Assembly: GCA_964016875.1 (NCBI GenBank)
Contig: OZ024735.1
Location: forward strand, 13,865,699-13,929,698
Direction: 5' to 3'
Source: Fallopia convolvulus
Taxonomy: Eukaryota > Streptophyta > Magnoliopsida > Caryophyllales > Polygonaceae
DNA length: 64,000 bases
A program made the position numbers and the translations under genes. Below the pieces are notes generated by a model. It was not told the DNA's origin. It made no database searches and saw only the letters and a list, made by a program, of their open reading frames with translations. Below are positions 45,337 through 57,190 of this stretch, piece after piece; position 1 is the stretch's first letter, and each line of letters opens with the position of its first letter.

Positions 45337-45742
45337 GGAGCCAAGATTATTTTTCAGTTCTCCTGATAATTTCGAAACAAATAATCTAGGTGAAATTGGC
45401 TTTTGCTAGCTTCAAGGAAGCCGAGATATTTTTTTTTCCTGCGGGCTGTATTCTGTTTTTAATAATCTTGTCACACTAGTAGTGTTGAAAATTGAAAGTA
45501 GGCTGGAGGGCCTTCGCAAGATTGTCTTTTCCCCTCTGTTTTACCCCCCAACTCCCTGTCATTGAATGAGTGTAAATTTTATGGCTGTTTCAATCTCATA
45601 CGTACGGCATATCTACTTGTCCTCTTTATCGCACCAAGTTGATCTGCTCTTCTAAATATCCCGGTAACTGTTATTTTGCTCCTCAAAATCTCAGCTGATG
45701 TCGATCACAAATTTTCAGGCTAAGGTCGACCTCCGTTGCCAA
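45337..45742 (+). other. ATP2 3' untranslated region and flank
   Basis: A T-rich 3' region with an AATAAT-type polyadenylation-like word at about 45459-45464. The transcript end is not defined. It is followed directly by a Helitron. Confidence 0.5.
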
Positions 45743-47155
45743 TCTACCCTAATACATTATAAAGCAAAATCAAGTCTGTTGTAAAATTTGTGCCACGTGT
45801 CATTTTTAAATAAATTAATGTAAAATTATATTTTAATAAATTTTGTAACAACTTATAGTATTCTTGCTATATATACTAAATAGATAACATGTTTATATAA
45901 TTTTTATGTATATAATTTTCTATCTATGAATTATGTATTAGCTTACTACAATAAATAACATATTTATATAATTTTTATATACATCCTATGAGATGATATT
46001 TTCCAATTTAATTTAATACTTTTATCTCTTAACAAGATTTAGGGTCTTAATATATTTTTTTTTTATCTTTTAACATGGTTTCAACTCCAAGTATAAAATT
46101 TATATCTATATAATGATATAATTTTAAATAATAAATTTTGTTATATTGATATATTTTTATTTTGAGAAAAATCTTATGTTGATGACTAAGATTATATGTA
46201 AATGTCAAAAAAAATTCGAATTTTAATTTAAATTAATAAAATTAGATTTTCTTTATCTTTTTATGCATTTATATTAAAGATTTTTTCTTAAATCAAAGTT
46301 TGATAAAAAAAAATAGAAAAATTTAAAAATCTTGATGAATACTTGCTTAAATTGAATTTTGATAAAAATTTACATTACATTTTTCTTAATTTATTTTTTA
46401 TTTTATTTATGTAAATATAGAATTTATTTTTTCTAGCCCCACCTTGCATTTAAATTTTGTTATCTCTATGTTTTTTTGTAATTTAATATGGATGATAGGT
46501 TGATTAATACATTGAATTTTGTAAATTTTCATATACATTAATTTCCTTTATATTTTATTTCTTCGTTATGTAAATTTAGTACGGGAACAACTTTATAGAT
46601 GGATTGAATTTTGCAAAATAATACATATGTAATTTTCTCTATATTTTATCTCTTAAATAAAGGACAATGTTCTCTTCTATACTAATCTTTATATTTTATT
46701 TTTCATATTTACAAACATTCTTATTATTATAGAGTAAAAGATAAGAACCCTATATATAATTTTAATAAATTAACTTTAAAAAATATTTTAATAAATTATA
46801 TTATTCTTTGTAGATAACTTATCCTAATTATTATTATCTTTATAAAAAAACCAAGTATTTTATACATATTAGTGTCTAAAAAAATAAGAAAATATTATTT
46901 AAAAATATTCAATATAAGGTAAAATTAATATTTTAATAATTTGAATCTAAATTTGGACAAGATCTCCACAAATAATGGAAAAATATTTAAAAATATATTC
47001 AATTAAAATATGGAGTACAATCTAAAAAAAAAATTTGTCTATTGCATAATTTATTATGATATTATATAAATATATTTAGTATTTTAAATTAATATCGTAT
47101 AATTGTATAGTTTTTTAGTAAAATTATCCCGTGAATATCACGGGACTTCAACTAG
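45743..47155 (+). mobile_element. Non-autonomous Helitron (1413 bp)
   Basis: The 5' end 'tctaccctaatacattataa' follows an A at 45742. The 3' end is CTAG at 47152-47155 before T 47156. The hairpin has a perfect 6-bp stem CCCGTG (47128-47133) / CACGGG (47139-47144). The AT-rich interior shares phrases such as 'cttaaatcaaa.tttgataaaaa' with the Helitron at 8753-9615, so both belong to one family. No coding region is present. Confidence 0.8.
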
Positions 47156-47383
47156 TTCCTTCTTGCATACAAGCTGTGATCGTTGCTATAGAACTACGAG
47201 GAAAAAAAGGGGTAGATCTCTTTTGGCCGGCTTTCTAATGCCTCTTCTAAGTTGTTATTTTCACGTCATTGTCAATGCCTTCTCCATCACTAGAGGATTC
47301 TCATCTGTCGGAATCTGATCTTCAACTTTGAGTTCGTGCCTTTATAGCAGGAATACTAATAACAACATCTACCTAGTTGGAAC

Positions 47384-47500
47384 TCAAAGCGCGCGGGATC
47401 TAGGGGTTCAAGATGAACATACCCTTTCCCCGAATGGATGTCGGGAGGGTATTTCTGACGGGCTCAAATCAAATGGGGGGGGGGGAGGGGGAGGGGGATG
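47384..47500 (+). repeat. SINE 3'-end-like segment and G-rich run
   Basis: 'gcgggatctaggggttcaag' matches the pattern at 1740 and 11127. About 85 bp later, from 47475, comes a run of G broken only by single A residues. The rest of 47156-47559 is unassigned. Confidence 0.4.
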
Positions 47501-47559
47501 GTGGAACTAAAATCATAAATCGTATTTCTTAGACCTAAGGTCAACTAAATAGGTTAACT

Positions 47560-48013
47560 TAGACCTGGGTCCAGTTCCAGGGGAACCGGCGGTCCCGGAA
47601 CCGGCGGGAAACCAGCCGGAACCGGAACCGCCGGGTCCGGTTCCCGGGACGGTTCCGGTTCGTCCACCCCCGAAACAGGGGAACCGGCGGTTCCGAAACC
47701 GGAGGTTCCAAACCGGGTGGAACCGCCGGTTCCGCCCCCAAAAAAAATAAAAAATAACCAAACCGCGACCGCGGTTTTGGTGACCGCGACCGCGGTTTGG
47801 TTAACCGCGATCGCGGCCCATTGGCTGCGACCGCGGTTTTCTTCCAGAGGTCAAAATTTATTTATTTTTTAATTTTTTTTATTATTTCTGGTTCCGAACC
47901 GGAACCGGAACCGGGAGGAACCGACCTCGGAACCGCCCGAAACTGGAACCGGACCGGAACCGGGCCAAGGCCGGTTTCGGTTCCATGGTTCCGAGGAACC
48001 GGACCCAGGTCTA
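47560..48013. mobile_element. GC-rich hAT MITE with perfect 8-bp target-site duplication
   Basis: Inverted ends of 19 bp with one mismatch: 'tagacctgggtccagttcc' at the left and 'ggaaccggacccaggtcta' at the right. The 8-bp duplication GGTTAACT is perfect (47552-47559 and 48014-48021). The interior has dense 'ggaaccgg/ccggttcc' subterminal motifs and a central set of 'gaccgcggtt' palindromes (47763-47835). Size, duplication and end sequence indicate the hAT superfamily. It has no transposase. Confidence 0.9.
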
Positions 48014-48021
48014 GGTTAACT

Positions 48022-48772
48022 AGCCTAAAAATTGCAGTTCCGATATCAATTCCTATTTCCAAAAATTATAATGAAAAACATTATGAATGTAGAATGCCAA
48101 CTAAGAACTTTGTGTCGTATGCAGTGACCAACACATGATGAGTTGAAAAGGGGGCATAATATTCGAGTAAAGATAATAGTCGAGAATGGAGGATGATTTC
48201 ATGACACGAGTGTCATGATTCAACCAATATAATATTAGTAAAAATGAAAAAGTGCAGGCTCGCATTTAATTTATTTATTTTTTAAAAATTTAATAAATCG
48301 GCTATGTATATGTTTCGATGGACCCACTTCATTAGCTTTGTGGATACAACTTAATGGGTTGTACAATTGGGCCAAATCTACATCAAAATTTAAGTCCTTT
48401 TCTCTTGATTGAATTTTTTCCCACTATCTAAAATAAAGCCCAACCTACTACTGCGCTTTCAATCTGTTGTTTTTTTATCTGATTTCAATCTAACGTTAGA
48501 CAAGCTTGAAGAGATTTGACTTTTACATGCCTGTTCATCTTCCTTGCATCTCTCTATACGTTAGACTTGAAGAAAGCATTGAGGTTGGTACTAAAAATTT
48601 GTTTTTTATTCGATTGAATGTGCCATGTAAATTTTAATGCTTGAGAACATGAAATTTAAATTTTTTGTGTTGTTGATTTAATATGTCGTGCAAATTTGTG
48701 TGTTTTACTATTTTATTGCACTTGCTAAGTTGATTGGTTTTTATGTTAATGATTTGAAATATGCATGCTTTA
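48022..48772. other. Unassigned intergenic DNA upstream of FRS pseudogene
   Basis: AT-rich. No coding signal or transposon ends recognised. Confidence 0.4.
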
Positions 48773-49682
48773 ATGGATTCAAAGAAAAGATTATTTGATT
48801 TGAATTCTGAGTTTGTGGATAGTTACAATGAAGATGAGTTTCCATTGATGGTATTAGACGACAATGATGATTCATGTATAGAGGATGTGGAAGATCTAGA
48901 TGAAAGAAATAATGATGATGTTGTGGATGGAGGATTTTAAAATGGTGATGATGTTGTAGGTGGAGATATGACTTTTGACTCGGCTGGAATGTTAATGCGA
49001 CTTTTGCATGACTATGGTAAGTTGAAGGGATTCCAACTATGGATTAGAAATTCTTCGAAGAAAAAAGAAGTTAACAATGAAAAAGGTGAAACCGAGATAG
49101 ATTGTATGACAAATCATTATGGTGAATATATATACAGATGAGGATCGTATGTTCTCAAGAAGGTGAGTATCAAACAACATCTATAAATCCTTCAAAGGCA
49201 GTAACTACTACTTGATGTGGTTGCCCATTTAAGGTTAATGTGGGTGTGTGTGGTGATGGAACCTCGTGGAGAATTAGCACAATTAACCTTAATCACAATC
49301 TTGAGTGAAACCCCCGAAAACTCAATGTTCATGCCTAGTTATAGACACATAAGTAGCGGGAATAGGATTATATTGTTGGATAATGACAGGGCAGGTGTTC
49401 CGGTGGCGAACAATTCAACTCCTTTGTGGCCCAATATGGGGGTCATAATAAAGTCCCTTTTCTGAGAGATATTGTAAGAATGCAATCAGTTTGGATAAAA
49501 GATTGAAACTTCGGAAGGGGGATTTCACTACAACGGGAGATTACCTTGAAACCATGATGACAAAGTCCTCAAACTTAGTTTACAACTTTGATACAATTGA
49601 TAATGGTGTATTGAAGAATGTGTTTTGGGGTGATGGACATGCTAGGGCAACTTATAAGGACTTCGGGGATGTCATATCCTTT

Positions 49683-51340
49683 TGTTGATAAGGTTTCTTG
49701 ACAACAAATAAATTTATAATCAAGACCCCTCTGAGTACAGGGGAGTCAGGTTCGTCCACGGGAGAAAGTCATGTACTAAGTTTTGTTACTTATCACGCAA
49801 GTAAGATAGAAAAGCAAGGATTTTTATCAATAAAAGAGAAAATCTAAGGTTTAGGGTATCCCCACAACAACAATTATGTAATGCCAATGCTAATGGAACA
49901 TAAAGATCATGCTTTTATCACATAAAATTGTCAACTTTCGTCAACTAATAGCAAGTAAATCAACTAACTTTCGTTCAATCAATAAACTTAACTATCTAAT
50001 CTCTTCTACTTCAACTAGGATAAATCCGCTTTCGCTTCAAAATCCTAAATTGACTATTCTGATTCAAGGTTTTCGCTTTCGCTTCAACTATGAATGAGAA
50101 ATTCCTATCCACTTTCGTTTCAAGGAGTTAAGAACAAGAGAAAAGATTCATGCAATAAAAAAAACAATCAAGCCATGATCATAAACAAGCATGCACAACC
50201 ATTGTTGGGCTTAACCCCAACCTTAGAGAGAGAACTACTCACTAATCATAATTGTAAGCAAAGCAACTATATTAAAGAGAAAACTTACAAAACTGAATTC
50301 AAAGCAAACTTGTCTTCCAATTAATCTCCAATCTCTACTCTCTATCTCCTCTCATGCCCCTCTCTTCTCTATTCTCCCCTAAACTAGGTTAATTGTGGGA
50401 TTGTTGTGTGGTAGGAAAACAAAGGCTAGACAAGAGTATTTATAGAGAAACTAATCTATCTAAGAGATATCTATAGGGAAATAAATCTTCTAATAAGATA
50501 TATCCCCTAAAACTATCTAATAACATAAACGGAAATAGGATAAAAGTGCATTAAATGCGCCGACTCGGATGTTCGCTAACGACCTTGAGTGCCTCGGTAC
50601 CGACCCCATCAAGGTCGGTAGAACTTTGCTCAACTTCTTTACTTCTTTTCCTTTCCTGAGAACCTCGTTACCGACCTTATGAACCTTGGTATTGACCCCT
50701 CGAGCCTCGGTATCGAGCCTAACAGGGTTGTTATCGACCCTCTTCAGCACTGCGAACAATTGAGAGTAAAACTTCCGTAGCGAGTTCGTTACACCTCAAT
50801 TTGACTTGATTCTTTTTCCTATGTCTATGTAACGAGTTTCTCTACTTCTTTCTTAGCTTGAAATTGATATTCAATGTCTTTATTTGAGTGCTTTTCTTTG
50901 GCTTTCACTTCATTCTTGAGTGCTATCTTCAAGTGCTTTCCTCCTTTCTTCAAAATATGCTTCAAAACAGCTCCAAACCTATAAAAACACCACCAAAGCT
51001 TATGTAGACCCCATATCTTAAGAAAATACAAAAACCTACACAAACGACTCAAAACAAAACACAAAACTAAAAGAAAAAGACTTAAACACATAAAAACACA
51101 TCTTAAAAACATGACTAAAAAGGCAGACATCAAAATACCCCATACTTAGACTTGCTTGTCCTCAAGCAATCAACAAGACATCAATCAAAACCATCAACAC
51201 ATTCTTCAAGTCAATGCCCTTATCAAAAGCAACATCATAAGCACAAGTAGACTTGCTTGTCCATTTTTTTGTTGGATGTGAATGATGAGCTGAACTATTT
51301 TTTTTAGCTGAAGTTTTTTACTTCAATTTTTTTCTGTAGA
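49683..51340 (-). mobile_element. LTR-retrotransposon-like insertion in the FRS pseudogene
   Basis: The segment begins 'tgttgataaggtttc' exactly where FRS coding similarity stops. It contains repeated 'cctcggta(c/t)cgac' phrases at 50590-50745 and, near 51150, 'gacttgcttgtcctcaagca', a phrase common in plant gypsy LTRs. Read in reverse it would end '...ttatcaaca'. The right boundary is approximate, no target-site duplication was found, and about 70 residues of FRS sequence are missing across it. Confidence 0.4.
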
Positions 51341-51483
51341 AAATTCCATACTTGAGGTGTTTCCCGATACAACACATAAATGGTGTTTGTGGAATGTCAT
51401 GAGGATTGCTAAGAAGCACTTGGAGAAAATAAAGGATGCATGTGGATGGAATCACATTGCAAGTGGATTGCATAAGGTCTTGC

Positions 51484-51594
51484 ATTTGGACTTGGAAGGA
51501 GTAATTGGCGAAGATCATGTTCGATAATGGGTAGAATGGGTTTTTGAATTTGGACTTGGAAGGAGTAATTGGTGAAGATCATGTTCGATAATGG
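51484..51594 (+). repeat. 63-bp period tandem duplication in FRS pseudogene
   Basis: The phrase from 'tttggacttggaaggagtaa' to 'catgttcgataatgg' occurs at 51484-51530 and 51547-51594. The repeat unit includes a TAA that stops the FRS frame. Confidence 0.75.
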
Positions 51595-52425
51595 AATAAA
51601 GTGAGTTCCCATCTACTTCAAAAATGATTTTTGGGATAGAATGTCGACTATCCAAAGGAGTGAGGGCATGAATTATTGTTTCAAAGGGTTTGTTAATGGT
51701 AACACATCCGTACAAGAGTTTGTGAAGCAATATGGAATGACAATGGGGGCAAGCGTGCCATGGCTAAATATAAGGCATCATTTGATTCCATAAAAAAGCC
51801 ACTTCATTCTTCTACTAATCATGAGTTTGAGAATGTCTTCCAAAAGGCCTATACCACAATGAAGTTTCAAGAATTTCAAGACAAAGTGAGAAATTTGACA
51901 CATGTAATGAAAGAGAACATGGAAATGGTTGGTAAAATCAAAGTGTATGATATTATGGTTAGGTGGTGGGCTAGTGAAGTTGCTAAACGTAGGACATTTA
52001 AGGTGTCTTATGATCCCGACACACTTGACGTTAAGTGTGATTGCAAAAAGTTTGAGTTCACAGGAATTATGTGTTGCCACACACTTGTCGTCTATATTGT
52101 AGAGGAAATAAGGTTTGTTCTTGAAAAGTATATTATGGATTGGTGGAGGAAGGACTTGCCAAGAGAGCACTTGAAGATACCAAGTCCCGACTATTCTTTG
52201 GACTCGATGAAGCCGCAAGAGATGGCAATGTACGAGTCCATGAAGTTTGATTTCGAGGCCATTACCACTCTCTCGATAACAAATGATGAGTTGTTTTCTG
52301 TGGTAAAGGGAGCACAAGAAGATTTGAAAGGCAAAGTTCAGGGTATTTGTAACCGTTTGGGACTACCTTATCAGCCCCTTGAAAACATTTGGAGAGTTTA
52401 CGGTAATGTCGTACAACCAATGTGA

Positions 52426-53576
52426 ATGATATGGGTAGCAGCTCAACCAATGTGAATGATGATGTGAGTGAACCTATTGATAAAAGGTGAAAGGGTCGAC
52501 TGGAAGCTAGGCGAAAAGGGTTTGGAAATGACACCCTAAATATTGGGGACGTGACAAAGGATCTCAACTCCAACAAGGCATCACATACCACCTAGTATTA
52601 CATGTTTAGACACTTATAATTTGTTGCATATTTGTTTCCTTACAAGTTTTGTTTCACTTCTAATATTTGTCTTATTCTCATTGTAGGTTCCAACAACACA
52701 AGAACCACCGTTTCAAGTTATCCATCAAGGGTCCAATGTTGCGCTTGTTGCATTTTATTATACATTTGGCCAACAGTAGATTGAATTTTCTATTTTATAT
52801 TGCAATTGTTGTTGGCATAGCTCTTGAAATATCTGTTGCATTTAAGTATACATTTGCGCTTGCTTCATTTTTGTATAGATTTGAGAATTGCTACATTGTT
52901 GAGTTTTTGCTACATTTTTCAAGTCAGCTTGCTGTTTCATGTGACATCTAATTATATGTAAATTATCAGCTAATGTTGGAATATTTGAATAGGATTTCAT
53001 TTGGATTAACATTGGCCTGCTGCACGTGGTATTTGATTAAATTTTTGTTTTCTATGTGAATTTTTGTTGCATTTGTATAGTTGAGTTTAATGAAGGGCTT
53101 GCATCTGATTGTTTATAGCCCAACATGATCCTAGTCCATTTAGTTTATGAAAGCTAATTGAATAATTAAAGCCCAATACTAAACCCTTGAATTACCTAAT
53201 TTACTTGAGAATAAAAGCCCATTATACTTGAGCCCAACATGATCCAAGTCCATTTGGTTTATCACTACCCGATTTCATCAAACTTGATTTCATTAAAATG
53301 TACAAAAAATCTTATTTTATTGACAAAAAAAATCATAATCAAGGGGACGCATAGATGAAACGTTTAGGTCATCAAAGCATTACATAATAGGATGAATCAT
53401 ACAACAATTCAAAGTACTTATTAATGTGTAACACAATGACGACTATTATGAAGTACATAACAACAACAACTTTGGCGAGACAGTGAAAATATAAGATGAG
53501 CTCTTTAACATCCTTCTTTAATTCTTGTATATCATCTCTAGAAGCATTTGTGTTTGAGTGGTACTTAAAACCTGGC
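52426..53576. other. Unassigned region after FRS pseudogene
   Basis: Non-coding. The phrase 'gcccaacatgatcc.agtcc' occurs twice, at about 53119 and 53232. The open frame at 52667-52951 has no recognisable domain and is probably chance. Confidence 0.4.
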
Positions 53577-55949
53577 AATTAGTCTAAGGAGACTAAGCAA
53601 GCGGGAACGGAACTTCCCAAGGGTAATTCGGTAATTTGAGTAATATCGAGGAAGATATTATCAGGTTGTGTTTTAAGATAAGGTTTATTTATGTGAGGTT
53701 TAACGGTACGAAGGAGAGCATATCTCAAGCGGAGATAGCTCGATAATCGAGAGAAGAGCTACTAGATTGTAGACTTCTTTTAGAATCGAAAGTATGTTGG
53801 GAACGTTATTAATTCATACAAGTTGACAACCTCTCGTGCCCTGAGCGGACCGAGAGCCGGATCGATCATTTGAGACCGGTCCGGTTTTGATATCTTTTAA
53901 ATGTGCATTGGCACTTATCTTATATATTGACGAAAAGTATTCGGTTTCATTAATGATTCTTTAAAGGGGTGGGGGATAGGATGGCCCGATCCACCAAGGG
54001 GAAACCCAGTTTCCCGGCACTTAGCTAGAGTGCGCTCATCCCTCCTTGCAATCGGAGCGGATGGGATCATGATCCCGAAAGTCGTACTTCAAACACGTAG
54101 GCACTTACGACTTAGTAAGATTATATAGAGGCGTCGGCTATTCCGCGCCCCTTACTAGTTCGTTCGATGTTGATCTCTGAACGAGACCATAAACAACCAA
54201 GGCCACAACCATACTAGCATAAATAGTCTTATCAAATAATAATAGCGAACTATACTAACAATGGTCGTTGTATCTAACAATCGATATTTCCTAGGTTCAT
54301 TCGTTACTTAGCACACAAGTTGTTCCCAACATCTAGAATACGAAACGATAAAAGGTCACAAGGGGGAATTTCCACTTGCCTTAGCTTTTGCGATTGCGAA
54401 CGAACGAACGGAAATCGTTTACTTTACTCGGAACGGAGACTCGACCTATCGACACGAGAGGTACGAACGAACCTTAATAAGAATTTCTTTAATTCTTCTA
54501 AAGTTTTAAATATCTCTTATATTCTTTTTTTTTATAAGAGAAATTAATTTCTAAATTATTATAATAATAATTTAGGTGGAGATGAATAAAAGAATAATAT
54601 TCCTTATTATTATTTTATATTGGTAATATCCTTGTATTTCTTATAAATTCTTATTCTTAATATTTATACATTTTCATTCTTGAAAACCAATAATTTCCTT
54701 ATTTAATTTATTAAAAGATTCTTTTAATTTCACTTGCTAACTTCTTAAAATAATTAAGCAAGTATAACTCATGAAAGTTTATTATATTATAATTTACCAA
54801 AAGGGTATCTTGAGTTTATACAACGCTAAGATTATGAAAACTCTATTATATCCTTGTTGAAATACTCCAACTTAGTGTCATTATAATATTATTTTATTTT
54901 TCAATAATAATCATAAAAATACTTAAAGTATCATTTTCTTACCAAAGCACATTTTATTAATATTATTATCTTAATAAAATCTTATTTGACCATAAAGTCC
55001 ATATTAAACAAAGATAGAATATTAATAAACCACTTTCTTGAAAATTTCCATAATTAGGACTTTCTACTTACTTTATAAAGTAACTTTCCAAAAAAACTAA
55101 CATAGCATTAAATTAATCTTATTTATTTTATTCCCCTATTTCTTCCCATATCTTAAAGTTTATAAAATACATGACCATGGCTTAAAATATCTTACTTTAA
55201 ACCTAAAGTATTTTATTATGATATCTTAGGTCACAAAAATAATATTTTTTTATTTCTTATCATATCTTTTTATGCAAGGCATCCTTTATCTCTTAGCCAT
55301 ATTAATAACATAATATATATTATCTCATCACTACCACTTCCATATTTTTATTATTAAAAGCTTTTATCTATAGAAATCTCTACACCTAGAGATATGTCAA
55401 CTAATATTTTATTAAATAAATAATTTTATTAACATATCTATTATGATTATTAATACTCTCATATATCTTACATTATTTCTTTTATAAAAAAGAGGAATGT
55501 GCCTAAGTTAATACTTTCCCAATATTTATCCAAATATGCTTAAAATATCATTATTATGAATATTAAAGCTCTAGGAATTCATATATGCTTATTAAAAGTA
55601 TATTTCTCTTAGATGGATATGTAAATTAATTTAATTATATAAATTTCTCCTTAATACCGACATGCAATATTTATTCAATTTAATAAAATAAATATTGTAT
55701 ACATGTAGAAATTATTTTGTAAAAAGATATTAATTAGAATAGGAGTCGGAAAAATTATACCGAGCGAAAACGAGAGCGGAATGGGCACGAATTTCGATAT
55801 GGGCGGATTTTTGGGCTTGGATCTCCTTTATTCCTTCAATTAGAATTCTGATGGACCTATTAGGGTTTAAATGGGCCTTTTTATGTATTTTTGAAGCAGC
55901 CCATAACTTAATAATTAGGCCCAAACCTCTTTTTTCCTTCTCCTTCCTC

Positions 55950-56125
55950 CTTCTTACGTGAAAGGCACCAGGGAGAGAGCTGGACGGAACGACGGACGAG
56001 CAACAGCGGCATCAGGCGGGGCAGGGCGGCGCCTCTGGTGGCCGGCGTGGCTCGCGCGTGGTGGTGGGCGGCCCGGACGGTGGTCGACGGTGGTCAGGCG
56101 GCAAAGGTGTGGAGGAAAAGGGGTG
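55950..56125. other. GC-rich block inside the LTR
   Basis: A run of 'ggcgg', 'ggtgg' and 'cgacgg' words in otherwise AT-rich DNA. Open frames on both strands (Arg/Gly- or Pro/Arg-rich) are compositional. There is no domain. Confidence 0.5.
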
Positions 56126-56534
56126 TTGGGGATTTTTTTCAAAAAAAATCAGATTTGGAACAAAATTCAATTTGGTACTTTTAGGCTTGATTTAGGACGA
56201 AAATGGATTGAAGATGAGAAGGAGAGGCTTGTGTGAATTTATCTTTGCCCTTACTCGCTATTTATAGTGGTAGTGGAAGCTTTTAGAAGCTTCTCCAATG
56301 GTGATGTGTAGGCTCCTTGGAGATGGCTTCTCTAAGTAGAGAAAATTGGATTGGTGGGAGGAAAGGTGGTGCATGGAGGTTGATTGGGTGAAAGAAGAGG
56401 TGAGGAAGACAAGTGGAAGCCATTGATTCAACATACGTCAATTCAATAAGAAGTCTGATTTGTTCAATTTGGGAAGAAGAGGGAAATAAGGGAATAAAAC
56501 AATAGAAATTCCTTTATGAGTAGATGAATTACAA

Positions 56535-56613
56535 TGGCATAGCGGATTGTGGGAAGGGGCGTGTGAGAGGGGATTGCAAGAGGTCTCGGGTTCGAGTCCC
56601 GACTCTTGCATCC
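56535..56613 (+). ncRNA. tRNA-like pol III unit (A box, B box, T-arm) in LTR
   Basis: A-box-like 'tggcatagcgg' (56535-56545) and an exact B box 'ggttcgagtcc' (56589-56599) lie 54 bp apart. The B box is part of a perfect T-arm 'tcggg-ttcgagt-cccga' (56586-56602). Around it 'gcaagag' (56576-56582) pairs with 'ctcttgc' (56603-56609). A T-run follows at 56613. No full cloverleaf closes, so this is a tRNA-derived SINE or tRNA relic and not a working tRNA gene. Confidence 0.5.
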
Positions 56614-57176
56614 TTTTTTTTTTACTGAATTTTTATTGTGCTATTAATAGTCTAATGTACCCCTTTTTATTGAATAAAAACCGAAATTTATAATGCATTA
56701 TTTTTATTTAAATGCTCTTATCTCTTCATAACCCTTTTAATGCATTCTTGAATTTTATCTAATTGATTTACTAAATGATCTCTTTTTACAGAGAAAAGGG
56801 TTATATAAAAATATATTTAAGGATTCTCCTTTATAAGAGAAAAGGTTATATAATTATATTATATTGGTTTTTAAAAATCTTGGAATATTGCGTATATTAT
56901 ACTTATAACATTTTTATAATTTATTAAGACAATTATAAAAATACTTAAACTCTCTTTTTAAGAGAACGTATTTAAATACTTATCCGACTTGTTTAATATA
57001 TTTACTGAAATTCTTAATTGTCATTGTAATAAACTTTTATAATCTCTTTATAATTAATATGAAATTATAAAGATTATTAAGTTCTCTACTTTCGAGAGAA
57101 AAACAATTATTGGGATAAATATCCGTTTTATTATTATTTTATTTTGTTTTGTTTTTAAAATTTAGTGGATATTACA

Positions 57177-57190
57177 GTAGTACCCCCTTA
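57177..57190 (-). other. Polypurine tract of minus-strand element
   Basis: On the minus strand 'taagggggtactac' stands directly before the LTR start. The same form ('taatggggtactat') precedes the plus-strand LTR at 36636. Confidence 0.55.

Larger units (their letters stand above)
48773..52425 (+). pseudogene. FAR1/FHY3-related (FRS) gene, decayed and split by an insertion
   Basis: From ATG 48773 an acidic N-terminus is followed by FAR1 DNA-binding-domain pieces: 'RIVCSQEGEYQTT', then, after a TGA, 'CGCPFKVNVGVCGDGTSWRI' and 'STINLNHNLE'. Middle pieces follow to 'ATYKDFGDVISF' (about 49680). After a foreign segment of about 1.65 kb, MULE-transposase-like pieces resume at about 51350 ('VFPDTTHKWCLWNVM', 'KHLEKIKDACGWNHI'). 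The last frame (51760-52425) is open for 221 codons with the SWIM zinc finger 'VKCDCKKFEFTGIMCCH'. FRS proteins are transcription factors derived from MULE transposases. Stops at 48938 and elsewhere and several frameshifts show it is dead. A domesticated FRS gene and a MULE transposase cannot be told apart here. Confidence 0.75.
53577..57176 (-). repeat. 3' LTR of minus-strand element (cut at its far end)
   Basis: The right end reads '...ggatattaca', so in the element's sense the LTR begins TGTAATATCC. The left end stops at 53577, about 570 bp short of the LTR end seen in the partner copy. It contains a GC-rich block and a tRNA-like unit. Compared with the partner it has 27 extra bases near 54432-54460. 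Confidence 0.75.

Noticed and set aside
52667..52951. 94-codon frame after the FRS pseudogene
   Set aside because: It is hydrophobic and AT-rich by composition and has no recognisable family.
55958..56236. Arg/Gly-rich and Pro/Arg-rich frames in the LTR
   Set aside because: Compositional effect of a GC-rich block. There is no start context, domain or splice support.
56535..56613. A functional tRNA gene
   Set aside because: The T-arm and boxes are good, but no acceptor stem, D-arm and anticodon arm fold into a full cloverleaf.
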